Of a DNA stretch of 64,000 nucleotides, positions 9,947 through 19,856 are shown in pieces. The notes under the pieces are model-generated. The model did not search any database. It had not been told where the DNA came from and saw only the letters and a program-made list of their open reading frames with translations. Location of the stretch: assembly GCA_963732375.1 (NCBI GenBank), contig CAVSZE010000013.1, forward strand, positions 62,001 through 126,000, written 5' to 3'. Position 1 is the stretch's first letter; every line of letters begins with the position of its first letter. This stretch comes from RPQJ01 sp963732375. Its GTDB lineage: Bacteria; Pseudomonadota; Gammaproteobacteria; Steroidobacterales; Steroidobacteraceae. The translations under genes and the position numbers were made by a program.

Positions 9947-11388
9947 CGACCCGGACCGCGCCTGGACTCGTCCTGGCGCTGGATCAGGGCGGGCACGGCA
10001 GCCGCGCCGTGATATTCGACGACTGCGGCAGCGAAGTTGCCGCATCGCACGTGCCGGTCGCAACCCAGCTCGGCGAGGACGGTTTCGTCGAGCAGGACCC
10101 GCTGGAACTCGTCCGCTCGCTCGAGCGTGCCGTGCTCGACGCCTGCAGCTCGCCCGTCGTCGCGGACCGGCCGATCAAAGCGGCAGGACTCGCCACCCAG
10201 CGCTCGACGATCGTCTGCTGGGAACGCTCGAGCGGGCGCGCGCTCACCAACGCGATCTCCTGGCAGGATCGGCGGAATGCGGCGTGGCTCACGCGACTCG
10301 AGCCGCGCGCGGAGGAATTCCGCAAGCTGACGGGCCTGGTGCTCTCCCCTCACTACGGCGCCAGCAAGCTGCGTTGGTGCCTTGACCACGTTGCGGCGGT
10401 GAGCCGCGCCGCCGAGCGCGGCGACCTGGCATTCGGGCCGCTTTCGAGCTGGCTGCTTCGATGGCTGCTCGACGAACATCCGGATGTCGTCGATCCGGCC
10501 AACGCATCGCGGACGCTGCTGTTCGACCCGGCGACGCTGGCCTGGTCGTCCACGTTGCTCGATGCCTTCGACATCGACATCGCGTGCCTCCCGACGTGCG
10601 TTCCGACCTGCCACGCGTACGGCCACTTGAGCGCTGGCACACGCAGCATTCCCGTCACTGCGTGCACGGGCGACCAATCCGCAGCGGCATTCGCGTTCGG
10701 CGCGCCCGACGCACGGATGGCGCTGGTCAATGTCGGCACAGGGGCTTTCGTGCAACGAGCTGCGTCACCAGGCACGCCGCTCCCGGCCGGACTGCTCCGC
10801 AGCGTGCTTCGCTCGGACAGTTCCGGCGCGGTCTACAGCCACGAGGGCACGGTCAATGGCGCCGGCAGCGCCATCGACTGGCTGCGCAGCCGCTCGGCAA
10901 TCGACGTCGAGCGCGCGCTCGAATCGCTGGCCGTGCAGCCCGGCGAGGACGTGCCACTGTTCATGAACGGCGTCGGCGGGCTCGGCGCCCCATTCTGGTT
11001 GCCGGGATTTCCGGTCGAATTCGTCACCGACGGCGACGACAGGCTCAGGCTGCTTGCGGTCGTCGAGAGCGTCGCCTTCCTGTTGTGCGTCAACCTCGAC
11101 GCAATGCGCGGTTCGGCGATCCTGGACGGCGCGAGGATCTCGGGCGGCATGGCCCGCTGCGACTATCTCTGCCAGGCTCTGGCGGATGTCTGCCGGCTTC
11201 CGGTCCATCGCCAGGCACAGCAGGAAGCGACTGCGCGCGGCGTGGCATTCCTCGCTGCCGGGCAGCCGTCGCAGTGGAAGGCAGTGCCCGTTGGGCGCAG
11301 TTTCCAGCCGCAGCCAAATGAGCCTCTCGACACGCGCTACCGTCGCTGGCTCGCCGAGATGGCCCAGCGCGGTGCGACCACGCCATAG
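9943..11388 (+). CDS. FGGY-family carbohydrate kinase, glycerol-kinase-like
   Basis: 481 aa, an ATP-dependent kinase with the two actin-like FGGY domains. The N-terminal phosphate loop LALDQGGHGSRAVIFD (about 8-23) and ISWQDRRNAAW (about 104) resemble glycerol kinase. The C-terminal part has GGMARCDYLCQALADV and ATARGVAFLAAG, in place of the longer signature of GlpK. The GTG start overlaps the stop of the phosphodiesterase gene. Glycerol or a related polyol is the likely substrate. Divergence from classical GlpK means specificity is uncertain. Confidence 0.8.
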   Translation: MTTRTAPGLVLALDQGGHGSRAVIFDDCGSEVAASHVPVATQLGEDGFVEQDPLELVRSLERAVLDACSSPVVADRPIKAAGLATQRSTIVCWERSSGRALTNAISWQDRRNAAWLTRLEPRAEEFRKLTGLVLSPHYGASKLRWCLDHVAAVSRAAERGDLAFGPLSSWLLRWLLDEHPDVVDPANASRTLLFDPATLAWSSTLLDAFDIDIACLPTCVPTCHAYGHLSAGTRSIPVTACTGDQSAAAFAFGAPDARMALVNVGTGAFVQRAASPGTPLPAGLLRSVLRSDSSGAVYSHEGTVNGAGSAIDWLRSRSAIDVERALESLAVQPGEDVPLFMNGVGGLGAPFWLPGFPVEFVTDGDDRLRLLAVVESVAFLLCVNLDAMRGSAILDGARISGGMARCDYLCQALADVCRLPVHRQAQQEATARGVAFLAAGQPSQWKAVPVGRSFQPQPNEPLDTRYRRWLAEMAQRGATTP

Positions 11389-11409
11389 TCACGCCCAGCG
11401 ACGGGACGA

Positions 11410-12402
11410 CTACGTCGCGCACAGCGTCGCGTAGATCTCGCGCTCTATCCAGGTTCCGCCGCGACCGGCGTCGTAGTAGCCGCAATGGCCGCCCTGCGCG
11501 GTGCGAGTGAGGGTCAGCGCCGGCGGGCGCGCGACTCTATCGAAGTCTTCGACCGGAATGATCGGGTCGTCGGCCGCCGTGATGATGCGCGTCGGGTGAC
11601 GGATGGCCGCGAGCGCGTCGCCCGTGATGGCGTAGCCCCGCAGGTATTCATCGAGCGACGCATAGCCGCCGTACCTGCGCGCCAGGTGATCGGTCATGTC
11701 CGTCAGGTTGTCCATCGCCTTTATGTCGCCGAGGTCGTAGAGTCTTGGCCAGGCGGCCTGCTTCTGCTTGAGCGACCTTCGCCACTTCCGCACGAAGTAG
11801 CGGCGATACACCGGCCAGCCGCGCTCGAGCCGCACGAGCGTGTGCTGCGGGTCCACCACCGGGCACACCGCGACGACATGCTCGAGTTCGAGGCCCGCAG
11901 CGCTCGCCCGGGCCGCGACGCGCAGGAAGAAGTTCCCGCCGAGCGAGAACCCGACCAGGTTGAGGCCGAGCCCGGCGTTAAGCGCCTGGATGCGCTGCAC
12001 GGCGCCGACCACCTCCTGTATGCGACAGGAATGGAAGATCTCCGGATTGAGGTGATGACTGCCGCCGTGGTCGCGCAGGTTGAGCCGCACCACGTCGAAA
12101 CCCCGGGCCAGCAGGTACTGGCCGAGCGACAGCACGTACAGCGATTCCGAACTCCCTTCCCAGCCGTGCAGCAGCACCGCGACCCGCGAGGCCCTGGCGT
12201 ACCCGGCGCGCTCGCAGGTCGCGTGATGCGCAAGCAGCCGTACCCCGTCGCCGCAGTCGAGCACCATCTCCCGCGAGGCGGCGACCAACCGGCGGCTGCG
12301 CCATGCGACCCCCGGACGCCTGAACGGAAGGCTGGAGAACACGGACTGGACGTGCGGACTCGACAGCCAGGACGGTGGCTTGAATTCGTGCCCGGACGTC
12401 AC
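11410..12402 (-). CDS. YheT-family alpha/beta hydrolase
   Basis: 330 aa. Alpha/beta hydrolase fold with oxyanion region LLHGWEGSSES (about 80), nucleophile elbow GFSLGGN (about 155), acid in AADDPIIP (about 280) and histidine in GGHCGYYD (about 306). The N-terminus FKPPSWLSSPHVQSVFSSL matches the YheT group, whose substrates are mostly unknown short-chain esters. The GTG start overlaps the stop of the upstream receiver-domain gene, so the two are co-translated. Confidence 0.85.
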   Translation of the reverse strand: MTSGHEFKPPSWLSSPHVQSVFSSLPFRRPGVAWRSRRLVAASREMVLDCGDGVRLLAHHATCERAGYARASRVAVLLHGWEGSSESLYVLSLGQYLLARGFDVVRLNLRDHGGSHHLNPEIFHSCRIQEVVGAVQRIQALNAGLGLNLVGFSLGGNFFLRVAARASAAGLELEHVVAVCPVVDPQHTLVRLERGWPVYRRYFVRKWRRSLKQKQAAWPRLYDLGDIKAMDNLTDMTDHLARRYGGYASLDEYLRGYAITGDALAAIRHPTRIITAADDPIIPVEDFDRVARPPALTLTRTAQGGHCGYYDAGRGGTWIEREIYATLCAT

Positions 12403-13868
12403 TCGGCGGGTACGACCCTGGTCTCGACCCGGTTGTTCTGGGCCGCAACCGTGTTCCACGCGCCGGCCGTGGTCGTTTCGGTCTGCTCGGGATACTCGAC
12501 AGTGCTGCGCCGGCCGGCATCGACGGCATCCACGACGATCGCCCCGCCGCTGCGCCTGCGCAGGGTTGCCACGAAGTTGGCGAAGTCCACCGTTTGTCGC
12601 TGGGCCGGAGAAAGTGAGTCGTGGAACGGGTTGCCGACGATGTCGCATTTCCTGAGTGGCAGCGTCGGGTCTGCAACGCCGAATCCGTCCGTCGGGCTGC
12701 CGGTGAGGCAGAAGTCTCCAACCGAGTACTGGAGGACGATCTTCCCGTGGAAGTCCTGTGCCTGGAGCGTACTCGCCAGCGTGCGCAGGTGCTCGAGGCG
12801 CGTGCCGCCGAACGGCAGGTCGCCGTAGGGTACGTAATCCACCGGTGTCGGCAGCGGCGCAGGACCCGGTCCGGGCTGCGGCGTTTCCGATGCTGCCGGG
12901 TCCGGCGAAAATGTAGCCTCGCCGAAAGGTGCCGGTCCGGGCATGGTCGCGGCAAATGGCGAGGCAGCCGGGGGCGGAGCCTTGGCGAGGGCGCTCACCT
13001 GTTCCTCGAGACGCGTGACCTGGCGCCCGATCTCCCGGCCGGTCTCGAGCTCCTGCCAGTACATGAACCCCAGCACGCAGGCGGGAATCACCGCGAGCAG
13101 CCCGGTGAGGAACACCGGCCACCACTGGCGCCGCGGCGCCTCGGCAGGCGGCAGTTCGACGACCGCGGGAGGCTGCTTCTGCGCGTTCTCCTTCATCTCG
13201 GAGCCAAGGCGGCGCGCGAACGCCTCGAAGGTGGCGAGCACGAAGCGCCGCTGCTCGGCCAGCTGGTCCTTTACCAGTTGTTGCACCGACTGTCGCAGGC
13301 TGGCCGACAACTCGGACAGGGCAGCCGGCGACACTGCCGACATCGGCAACGCCAGGTCCGCCGATTCGGGCTGCGTCGTCGCCCGTTCCGGTGGCGCCGC
13401 CATGCCGGCTTGGCCATCCTGGGTAACGGTCTGCGCGGCGGCGGCGGGCGGCTCTGGCCGCCGGAACAGGGTCGTGCGGTCCTGCCTGCGATCCTGCAGC
13501 AGGTGAAGCTGGTAGAGCACGCGCGAGACGTCGGCCGGCCTGACCGTCTTCGGCAGCACACCCACCGCGCCCAGCGCGCGGGCCTGGCTCACGTACAACT
13601 CGCCTTCCTGGGAGGTGTACATGAGCAGGGGGATGGTTGCGGTCTGGGCGTCGCCCTTGATGGCCTGCACCGCCTGGAATCCATCCATGCCCGGCATCAG
13701 GTGATCCATGAAGATCACGTCCGGACGGTGCTGCTGCAGATACTCGAGCGCCTGCTCGGCAGATTCAGCCGTATCGACGGCCAGGCCGTACTGCTCGAGC
13801 ATCCGGCCGAGGATGACCCTGGCCGAACGTGAGTCATCCACGATCAGGGCCCGTTTGCCCGTCGACAT
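12399..13868 (-). CDS. membrane-anchored response-regulator receiver protein
   Basis: 489 aa with an unusual order. The N-terminal CheY-like receiver domain (about 1-120) has acidic pair VDDS, phospho-acceptor FMDHLMPGMDG (Asp about 53) and LPKTVRP lysine. A linker rich in Ala/Pro/Gln follows. One transmembrane helix lies at about 250-270 (WWPVFLTGLLAVIPACVLGF). A Pro-rich stretch and a roughly 130-residue C-terminal domain with two cysteines follow, predicted periplasmic. No DNA-binding or enzymatic output domain was recognised. The pair with the YheT-like hydrolase is translationally coupled. Function unknown. Confidence 0.7.
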   Translation of the reverse strand: MSTGKRALIVDDSRSARVILGRMLEQYGLAVDTAESAEQALEYLQQHRPDVIFMDHLMPGMDGFQAVQAIKGDAQTATIPLLMYTSQEGELYVSQARALGAVGVLPKTVRPADVSRVLYQLHLLQDRRQDRTTLFRRPEPPAAAAQTVTQDGQAGMAAPPERATTQPESADLALPMSAVSPAALSELSASLRQSVQQLVKDQLAEQRRFVLATFEAFARRLGSEMKENAQKQPPAVVELPPAEAPRRQWWPVFLTGLLAVIPACVLGFMYWQELETGREIGRQVTRLEEQVSALAKAPPPAASPFAATMPGPAPFGEATFSPDPAASETPQPGPGPAPLPTPVDYVPYGDLPFGGTRLEHLRTLASTLQAQDFHGKIVLQYSVGDFCLTGSPTDGFGVADPTLPLRKCDIVGNPFHDSLSPAQRQTVDFANFVATLRRRSGGAIVVDAVDAGRRSTVEYPEQTETTTAGAWNTVAAQNNRVETRVVPAE

Positions 13869-14021
13869 TCCCCTACCCCTCGGATGACGGCCCCCGGGGC
13901 CGCGCGTACAAGCTTTCTACCTTGATCCGGCGGTGAAGCCAATCCCGGCAAACGCCTCTGGCTCCCGGCGCCCTTGGGGTTATGCTTCCACAACGAAACG
14001 CAAGGACAAAGGAGGCAGCAA

Positions 14022-16070
14022 ATGCCCTACTCGACCACAGACATCCGAAACATCGCACTCGTGGGCCAAGCCGGCGCGGGCAAGACACTGCTGGCCGAGG
14101 CCTTGCTCGCGCAATCCGGTGCGATTCTGTCCAAGGGCTCCCTCGCGCGCGGCACGACCGTGTGCGACTCCGACCCCCAGGAAAAGGCCCTGCTTCACTC
14201 GCTGGACGCCGCGATCTGTGGATTCGAGACCCAGGGCCGGCGGGTCAACATCATTGATACCCCGGGGTATCCGGACTTCCTGGGCCGCAGCCTCTGCGCG
14301 CTCGAAGCCGTCGAGACCGCGGTGATCGTGGTGAGCGCGGTGAACGGCATCGAGCCGATGACGCTGCGCATGATGGATTTCGCGAAGGCGCGCGGACTTT
14401 GCAAGCTCATCGTCGTCAACAAGATCGACAGCCGGGACGCCCGCACCGAGCAGGTGCTCGAGGACATACGCCAGAGCTTCGGCAGGGCCTGCCTGCCGCT
14501 GAACCTCCCCGCCGAAGGCGGCAATACGGTGGTCGACTGCTTCTTCCAGGCGGCGGGCAAGGCCACGGATTTCTCCTCCGCGGAAGCTGCGCACACCGAG
14601 ATCATTGACCAGGTGGTCGAGGTGGACGAGAAGCTGATGGCGCTGTACCTCGAGCAGGGCGAGGAAATCTCCCCCGACCAGCTCCACGACCCGTTCGAGC
14701 AGGCGCTGCGCGAGGATCACCTCGTGCCGGTCTGCTTCTGCAGCGCCGAGACCGGCGCCGGTATCCAGGAACTGATGGACGTTCTGGTGCGGCTGGCGCC
14801 GAACCCGGCCGAAGGCAACCCGCCTCCGTTCCTGAAGGGCGAAGGCGACGCGGCAGTGCGCGTCAAGGTCGCGCCCGACCCGGACAAGCACATCGTCGCA
14901 CACGTCTTCAAGGTCACCATCGACCCGTTCGTCGGCAAGCTCGGCATATTCAGGGTTCACCAGGGCACGGTGAAGGCCGGATCGCCGTTGCTGGTGGGCG
15001 ACGCGCGCAAGCCGATCAAGATCGCCCATCTCTACCAGCTCCAGGGCAAGGAACACATCGAGGTGTCGCAGGCGGTTCCGGGCGACATCTGCGCCGTGCC
15101 GAAGATCGATGAACTGCACTTCGACGCGGTGCTGCACGACTCGCATGACGAGGACCACTTTCACCTCAAGTCCGTGAGCTTCCCGCCGCCGATGCTCGGC
15201 CTGGCCATCCACGCCGAGAAGCGTGGCGACGAGCAGAAACTATCGGAATCGCTGCACCGACTGGTGGCCGAGGATCCCTGCGTGCGGGTCGAGCATCACA
15301 CCGCCCAGAACGAGACCGTGCTCTATGGCCTCGGTGACCTGCACCTGCGCGTGATGCTGCAGCGAATGACCGAACGCTACGGCGTGGCGGTCAAGACCGC
15401 GCCGCCCAGCATTCCCTACCGCGAGACGATCACGCGACCGGCTGAGGGCCACAGCCGCCACAAGAAGCAGACCGGCGGTGCCGGCCAGTTCGGCGAGGTG
15501 TACCTGCGCGTGGAACCGCTGCCTCGCGGTTCAGGCTTCGAGTTCGTAGACGACGTGGTCGGCGGCGCGATCCCCGGGCAGTTCATCCCGGCCGTCGAGA
15601 AGGGCGTGCGGCAGGTGCTCGTCGACGGCGCGATAGCCGGATTCGAGCTGCAGGACGTGCGCGTCAGCGTCTACGACGGCAAGCACCATGCGGTGGACTC
15701 GAAGGAAGTCGCTTTCGTCTCCGCGGGCAAGAAGGCTTTCGTCAGCGCGATCAAGGAAGCTGGGCCGATCGTGCTGGAGCCGATCGTCAAGGTCGAGATC
15801 AGCACGCCGTCGGAGTCGATCGGCGACGTGACCAGCGACCTGTCCACGCGACGCGGCCGCATCAGCGGACAGGACACGCTGCCGGGCGGGCGCTCGCAGA
15901 TCTCGGCGCTGGTGCCGCTCGCGGAGCTGCAGGACTATCTCTCGCGTCTCAAGGCGATCACCGGCGGCGAAGGCACCTACACCATGGACCTGAGCCACTA
16001 CGACCCGGTGCCCGCGCGCAGGCAGCAGGAACTGGCCGCCGCGTTCAAGCCGCAGGAAGAAGCGGAGTAG
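14022..16070 (+). CDS. EF-G-like translational GTPase (FusA2/EF-G2 type)
   Basis: 682 aa, with a full EF-G layout. G1 GQAGAGKT (about 14-21), DTPGYPDF (about 80) and NKIDSRDA (about 133) are present. Domains II-V follow, with TGGAGQFGEVYLRVEP (about 485) and a C-terminal TRRGRISGQDTLPGGR (about 610). The start has a strong AGGAGG site. It stands apart from str operon genes (no rpsL, rpsG or tuf nearby), and GTTVCDSDPQEKALLHSLDA is the stand-alone EF-G-like variant. Its role in elongation, recycling or stress is not settled. Confidence 0.88.
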   Translation: MPYSTTDIRNIALVGQAGAGKTLLAEALLAQSGAILSKGSLARGTTVCDSDPQEKALLHSLDAAICGFETQGRRVNIIDTPGYPDFLGRSLCALEAVETAVIVVSAVNGIEPMTLRMMDFAKARGLCKLIVVNKIDSRDARTEQVLEDIRQSFGRACLPLNLPAEGGNTVVDCFFQAAGKATDFSSAEAAHTEIIDQVVEVDEKLMALYLEQGEEISPDQLHDPFEQALREDHLVPVCFCSAETGAGIQELMDVLVRLAPNPAEGNPPPFLKGEGDAAVRVKVAPDPDKHIVAHVFKVTIDPFVGKLGIFRVHQGTVKAGSPLLVGDARKPIKIAHLYQLQGKEHIEVSQAVPGDICAVPKIDELHFDAVLHDSHDEDHFHLKSVSFPPPMLGLAIHAEKRGDEQKLSESLHRLVAEDPCVRVEHHTAQNETVLYGLGDLHLRVMLQRMTERYGVAVKTAPPSIPYRETITRPAEGHSRHKKQTGGAGQFGEVYLRVEPLPRGSGFEFVDDVVGGAIPGQFIPAVEKGVRQVLVDGAIAGFELQDVRVSVYDGKHHAVDSKEVAFVSAGKKAFVSAIKEAGPIVLEPIVKVEISTPSESIGDVTSDLSTRRGRISGQDTLPGGRSQISALVPLAELQDYLSRLKAITGGEGTYTMDLSHYDPVPARRQQELAAAFKPQEEAE

Positions 16071-16089
16071 CCGACGCGAGGAACCGACG

Positions 16090-16920
16090 ATGGGTGGTAC
16101 GAGCGACATCACGGTCGGCGTGAAGACGTTCCTCCGGACGCCCAAGCTCCGCATGTGCCTCGAGTCGCTCACGAGGCACGCGTGGCGTGAGGTAATCGTC
16201 GCCGACGACGGCCCGATCGACGAGGAGCGGGAAGAACTCTACAAGGAGTTCGCCTGCCGCCTCCCGCTGGTCGTGGTCCGGTTGCCCTTCGACACGGGGC
16301 TCTCCGCTGGACGGAACGAGATAGTCCGTCGTTGCTCTACGGACTACCTGCTGGTGCTGGACGACGACCAGACCGTGCCCGACAACATCGGCGCGCTGGC
16401 CGATGTGCTGGATGAATGTCCCGACCTTGGCGGTATTTCCTGCGTCTGGCTCGAGAAGAGTGGGCGCAAGTGCACCGCCTGCGACCTGCGGGTCGAGGGC
16501 CGGACAATCTTCAAGCAGGCTCCCGCCGGCAAGGAGGAATTCGCGACACAGGGCGGGCACCGCTACGTCCGTTTCGACTTCGTGCCGAACTCGACCCTGT
16601 TCCGGGCGACGTGCCTGGCGGACCAGGCCTGGGATCCCTTCTACAAGATCGGCAAGGAGCACCTGGATTTCTACCTGATGCACCAGCGGCTGGGACGCTG
16701 GAAGTTCGCCGTGTCGCTGGACGTGGTGATCGGTCACCACCCCGAGGGAGCGTCATCGGACTACGAGGACTTCCGGCACGGCGAGCGCGTGCGAAAGTCG
16801 GAAAGGTACTTCCTCGAGAAGTTCGGCGTGGATGAGGTGGTCGAGGGCCGCAAATACGTCGACGAGCAGGGCGCGGTCGGAGCGATCCGCAGCCGCTGGA
16901 AGTCAATCTGGAAAGCGTAG
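16090..16920 (+). CDS. family 2 glycosyltransferase
   Basis: 276 aa. GT-A fold signs are the N-terminal TVGVKTFLRTPKLRMCLESL (about 7-26), VIVADDGPI (about 37), GLSAGRNEIVRR (about 72) and the metal-binding LVLDDDQTVP (about 91). No membrane segments, so it is cytoplasmic. The nucleotide-sugar donor and acceptor cannot be told. It follows the EF-G-like gene by 19 nt but functionally belongs with the glycan genes that follow. Confidence 0.82.
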   Translation: MGGTSDITVGVKTFLRTPKLRMCLESLTRHAWREVIVADDGPIDEEREELYKEFACRLPLVVVRLPFDTGLSAGRNEIVRRCSTDYLLVLDDDQTVPDNIGALADVLDECPDLGGISCVWLEKSGRKCTACDLRVEGRTIFKQAPAGKEEFATQGGHRYVRFDFVPNSTLFRATCLADQAWDPFYKIGKEHLDFYLMHQRLGRWKFAVSLDVVIGHHPEGASSDYEDFRHGERVRKSERYFLEKFGVDEVVEGRKYVDEQGAVGAIRSRWKSIWKA

Positions 16921-17010
16921 GAAATTCACTGCTTCGCGAGCGTTCGCGCGTCGGTCGTTCGAGTTCCTCCTCCGGCACTGCTCGCGCAACGGCATTGCAC
17001 CGTGCGCGGC

Positions 17011-18717
17011 TCAACCGTTGATCTCCAGCCACCGCGCGAGTACCAGCAGTGCCCACGGCTTCTCGAGACGATCAGGAATAGGACGCCGAAGGACCTGATG
17101 GTCCATCAGGGTCCGCGAGGCGGCGGCAATCAACGTCGGGTCTTCCGCGAGCCAGCGCCGGACGGGCAGGCCAAAACCCTGCTTCTTCCTGTCGAGGTGA
17201 CCCGGCGGCAGCCGCTGACGCATCAGGTGGCGCAGTACCAGCTTGCCGTGTCCCGCCACCGGATCGACCAGCAAGTCGGGACTCAGCGAGAACGCGAATT
17301 CGACGATGCGGTGGTCAAGGAGCGGCGGCCGCACTTCCAGGGAATGCGCCATGCTCGTGCGGTCGACCTTCGTGAGCATGCGGTCGGGCAGGCTGGTGTT
17401 GAGGTCGAGCCACCGCAATGCTACAGCCGGCGGCAGGTCGTCGCGCCAATACTGCCGGTAGTGCCATAGTCGATCGTAACCGGGAGCCACAAGCGCGGGG
17501 TGCAGTAGAGCCTCGATTCCAGGCGGGCCGATGCCGCCAGCGCGAGCGGGTACCGGACCCGAGCCCGTCGGGCGGCCCTTGCCAGCCAGGCGCCGGAGCG
17601 CCACCAGCAGGCGGCTCGGGCCGCGACGCGGTTCTTTCCAGTACCGCCCATAGCCGCCGAACAGCTCGTCGCCGCCGTCGCCGCTCAGGGCGACGGTCAC
17701 CTGCGTGCGCGCGAGCCGCGAGACGACGTAGTTCGACCATGCCGCGTCGTCTCCAAAAGGCTCGCCGAAGCAATGCGTCACCGTGTCGAGCGCGGTGCGC
17801 ACGTCTGCGGACCTGGCGACGATTTCGTGGTGCTCCGTGCCGAGGTGGGATGCCGCGGCGCGCGCGGCGTCGGCTTCGGACCTGGACGGGTCGTCGAAGC
17901 CGAGCGTATAGGTGCGCACCTTGCCGGCATAGCAGGCGACCGTTGCAGAATCGAGCCCCCCGCTGAGGAAGACGCCGACCGGTACGTCCGAGACGAGTTG
18001 GGAGGGCACGACCTCGGCGAGCAGTGCGTCGAGTCCCTCGACCGCGACCCGCATATCGCGGACCCGCGGTTCGACGGGCGCGCTCCAGTAACGCTGGGTG
18101 CGCGGCTCACCATCCTCTACGACAAGCGTGTGGCCCGCCGGCAGCTTGTGCACGCCGCGATAGATCGACTTCGGGGCTGGCACGTAGCCGTAGGTCAGGT
18201 AGTCAACGATCGCCGTGCGGTCGACCTCGTTCTCCGTCGCACGCCGCATTGCACCGAGCTCGGAGGCAAACGCGAACATCCCTGGCCCGTGCGTGTAGTA
18301 GAAAGGCTTCAGGCCGACGTGATCGCGAGCCGCAAACAGGCGGCGGCGATCGCGATCCCAGATTGCGAACGCGAACATGCCGCGCAGCCTGTCGACACAG
18401 CGGTCGCCGTACTCGCGATACAGGTGCAGAAGGACCTCGGTGTCCGAGTGCGAATGGAACGGTCCCCGAAGCGTCGCACGCAGTTCGCGGAAGTTGTAGA
18501 TCTCGCCGTTGTAGACCACGACCAACGGGCCGAGCTCCATCGGCTGGTGTCCCGCCGCCGAGAGGTCGAGGATCGAAAGTCGGGTGTGCCCCAGCACAGC
18601 CCCAGGCTCCGACCACAGCCCGCTGTCGTCCGGCCCGCGGTGCGCCTGAAGCGCCGACATGTCGCGCACGGCATCGACCTCCGCCCGGTCGCCGATGATT
18701 CCCGCAATGCCACACAT
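17011..18717 (-). CDS. asnB: asparagine synthase (glutamine-hydrolysing)
   Basis: 568 aa, a class-II amidotransferase transferring glutamine nitrogen to a carboxylate. The start MCGIAGIIGD gives the catalytic Cys2. Glutaminase motifs are RGPDDSGLW (about 49) and HTRLSILDLS (about 67). The synthetase domain has PPi loop LSGGLDSATVACY (about 255) and SGDGGDELFGGYGRYW (about 342). Such copies in glycan clusters often amidate sugar acids or serve cell-surface assembly. It is 5 nt downstream of the GT4 gene, in the same operon. Confidence 0.87.
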   Translation of the reverse strand: MCGIAGIIGDRAEVDAVRDMSALQAHRGPDDSGLWSEPGAVLGHTRLSILDLSAAGHQPMELGPLVVVYNGEIYNFRELRATLRGPFHSHSDTEVLLHLYREYGDRCVDRLRGMFAFAIWDRDRRRLFAARDHVGLKPFYYTHGPGMFAFASELGAMRRATENEVDRTAIVDYLTYGYVPAPKSIYRGVHKLPAGHTLVVEDGEPRTQRYWSAPVEPRVRDMRVAVEGLDALLAEVVPSQLVSDVPVGVFLSGGLDSATVACYAGKVRTYTLGFDDPSRSEADAARAAASHLGTEHHEIVARSADVRTALDTVTHCFGEPFGDDAAWSNYVVSRLARTQVTVALSGDGGDELFGGYGRYWKEPRRGPSRLLVALRRLAGKGRPTGSGPVPARAGGIGPPGIEALLHPALVAPGYDRLWHYRQYWRDDLPPAVALRWLDLNTSLPDRMLTKVDRTSMAHSLEVRPPLLDHRIVEFAFSLSPDLLVDPVAGHGKLVLRHLMRQRLPPGHLDRKKQGFGLPVRRWLAEDPTLIAAASRTLMDHQVLRRPIPDRLEKPWALLVLARWLEING

Positions 18718-18722
18718 TGCCG

Positions 18723-19856
18723 CTACCGAACGCCCGTCGCGGATTTCGAGGACGGAGGGACCCCGCTCTGCCGGTCCCGATACAGGCCCTCGACAAGTCC
18801 CAGCCATCCGTCCATGAATCTCTCGAATGTGTAATGCCTCGCCATCTCGCGGCCTGCCAGGCCATACCGCTCGCGCAGGTCGGCGTCCGACATCAGGGCC
18901 GCCATCTCCTGCGCCAGTGCATCCGGGTCGTCCGTGCCGGGCGCCAGCAGCCCGGTGACCTCGTCGACGATGAGTTCGTTGACCCCCTCGCAGCCCGCGA
19001 ACCCGACGCAGGGTAGTCCGCAGGCCATGCCCTGCAGTAGCGCCTGCGGGAATCCCTCGTAGGCCGATGGAAACACGAGCATCTGGGACTGCAGGAATTC
19101 TTTTACGACCGAATCGGTCGGACCGGGCATGAATGTCTGCTTCGATACTCGCCGTAGCCGGACCAGGCCGTAGAAGTAGACGAGCGTGCGCAGGTCGTGG
19201 TGGTCTCCCCACAGCCAAAGCTCCCAGTCCGGGAACTTCCGACGGAGCCGGGCGAAAGCCTCGATGAGGATCTGTTGCTGCTTCTGCCTGCGATCGAGAC
19301 GAGCGACATAGACGATCCTTTTCCTGCGCCCCTCGGCCAAGTGCCTGCCCGAGTTGTCCGCGGTGTCTGGAGGCACGCTGCACTGGTTCGGAATCACATG
19401 GCAACGCGCCTGCAGGTCGGTAGGAAGGGCCTGGCGGTAACTCGGCAGGAGCACGTGAATCCGATCTGCCCGGCGAAGATTCGCGAGCCGCGCATGCTCG
19501 GAACCGACCATCCTCGACATGTCGCGCGGATTGAGTTGCTCGGTGATGAGGACGTGCGGGCTGAGGTTCTCGACCTGCTCGAGCAGGTGCGCCGTCTTGC
19601 GCCCGTTGACGGTGATGACGATCTCCGGCCGGAACTCTTCGAGCAGCGGCCGCACTGACTCCTTCTCGACCTTCGCGAAATGAACCTGCGCCGACTCGTG
19701 CAGGGGAAACCTGGGCCTGGGACTGCGCCTGTCGCGTGCCGTGAGGAAGCGCACGCTGGCACCACGCTCAACGAGCGCGTTGGCGAGCAGGCAGTACCGC
19801 ATCTCGACGCCCGCCCGGCGCTCGGTGAAACTCGGCGTGTAGATCAGGACCCGCAT
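18723..19856 (-). CDS. family 4 glycosyltransferase
   Basis: 377 aa, GT-B fold. The N-terminus MRVLIYTPSFTERRAGVEMR and the C-terminal nucleotide-sugar motif SAYEGFPQALLQGMACGLP with GVNELIVDEVTGLLA identify a retaining GT4 enzyme. The central KRIVYVARLDRRQKQQQ begins the second domain. No membrane helix is seen. It is first gene of the GT4-asnB pair and divergent from the methyltransferase at 20040. The sugar added is unknown. Confidence 0.87.
   Translation of the reverse strand: MRVLIYTPSFTERRAGVEMRYCLLANALVERGASVRFLTARDRRSPRPRFPLHESAQVHFAKVEKESVRPLLEEFRPEIVITVNGRKTAHLLEQVENLSPHVLITEQLNPRDMSRMVGSEHARLANLRRADRIHVLLPSYRQALPTDLQARCHVIPNQCSVPPDTADNSGRHLAEGRRKRIVYVARLDRRQKQQQILIEAFARLRRKFPDWELWLWGDHHDLRTLVYFYGLVRLRRVSKQTFMPGPTDSVVKEFLQSQMLVFPSAYEGFPQALLQGMACGLPCVGFAGCEGVNELIVDEVTGLLAPGTDDPDALAQEMAALMSDADLRERYGLAGREMARHYTFERFMDGWLGLVEGLYRDRQSGVPPSSKSATGVR

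Noticed and set aside
13980..15212. 410-aa minus-strand reading frame
   Set aside because: It is a shadow of the EF-G-like gene on the other strand; the protein has no recognisable motif.
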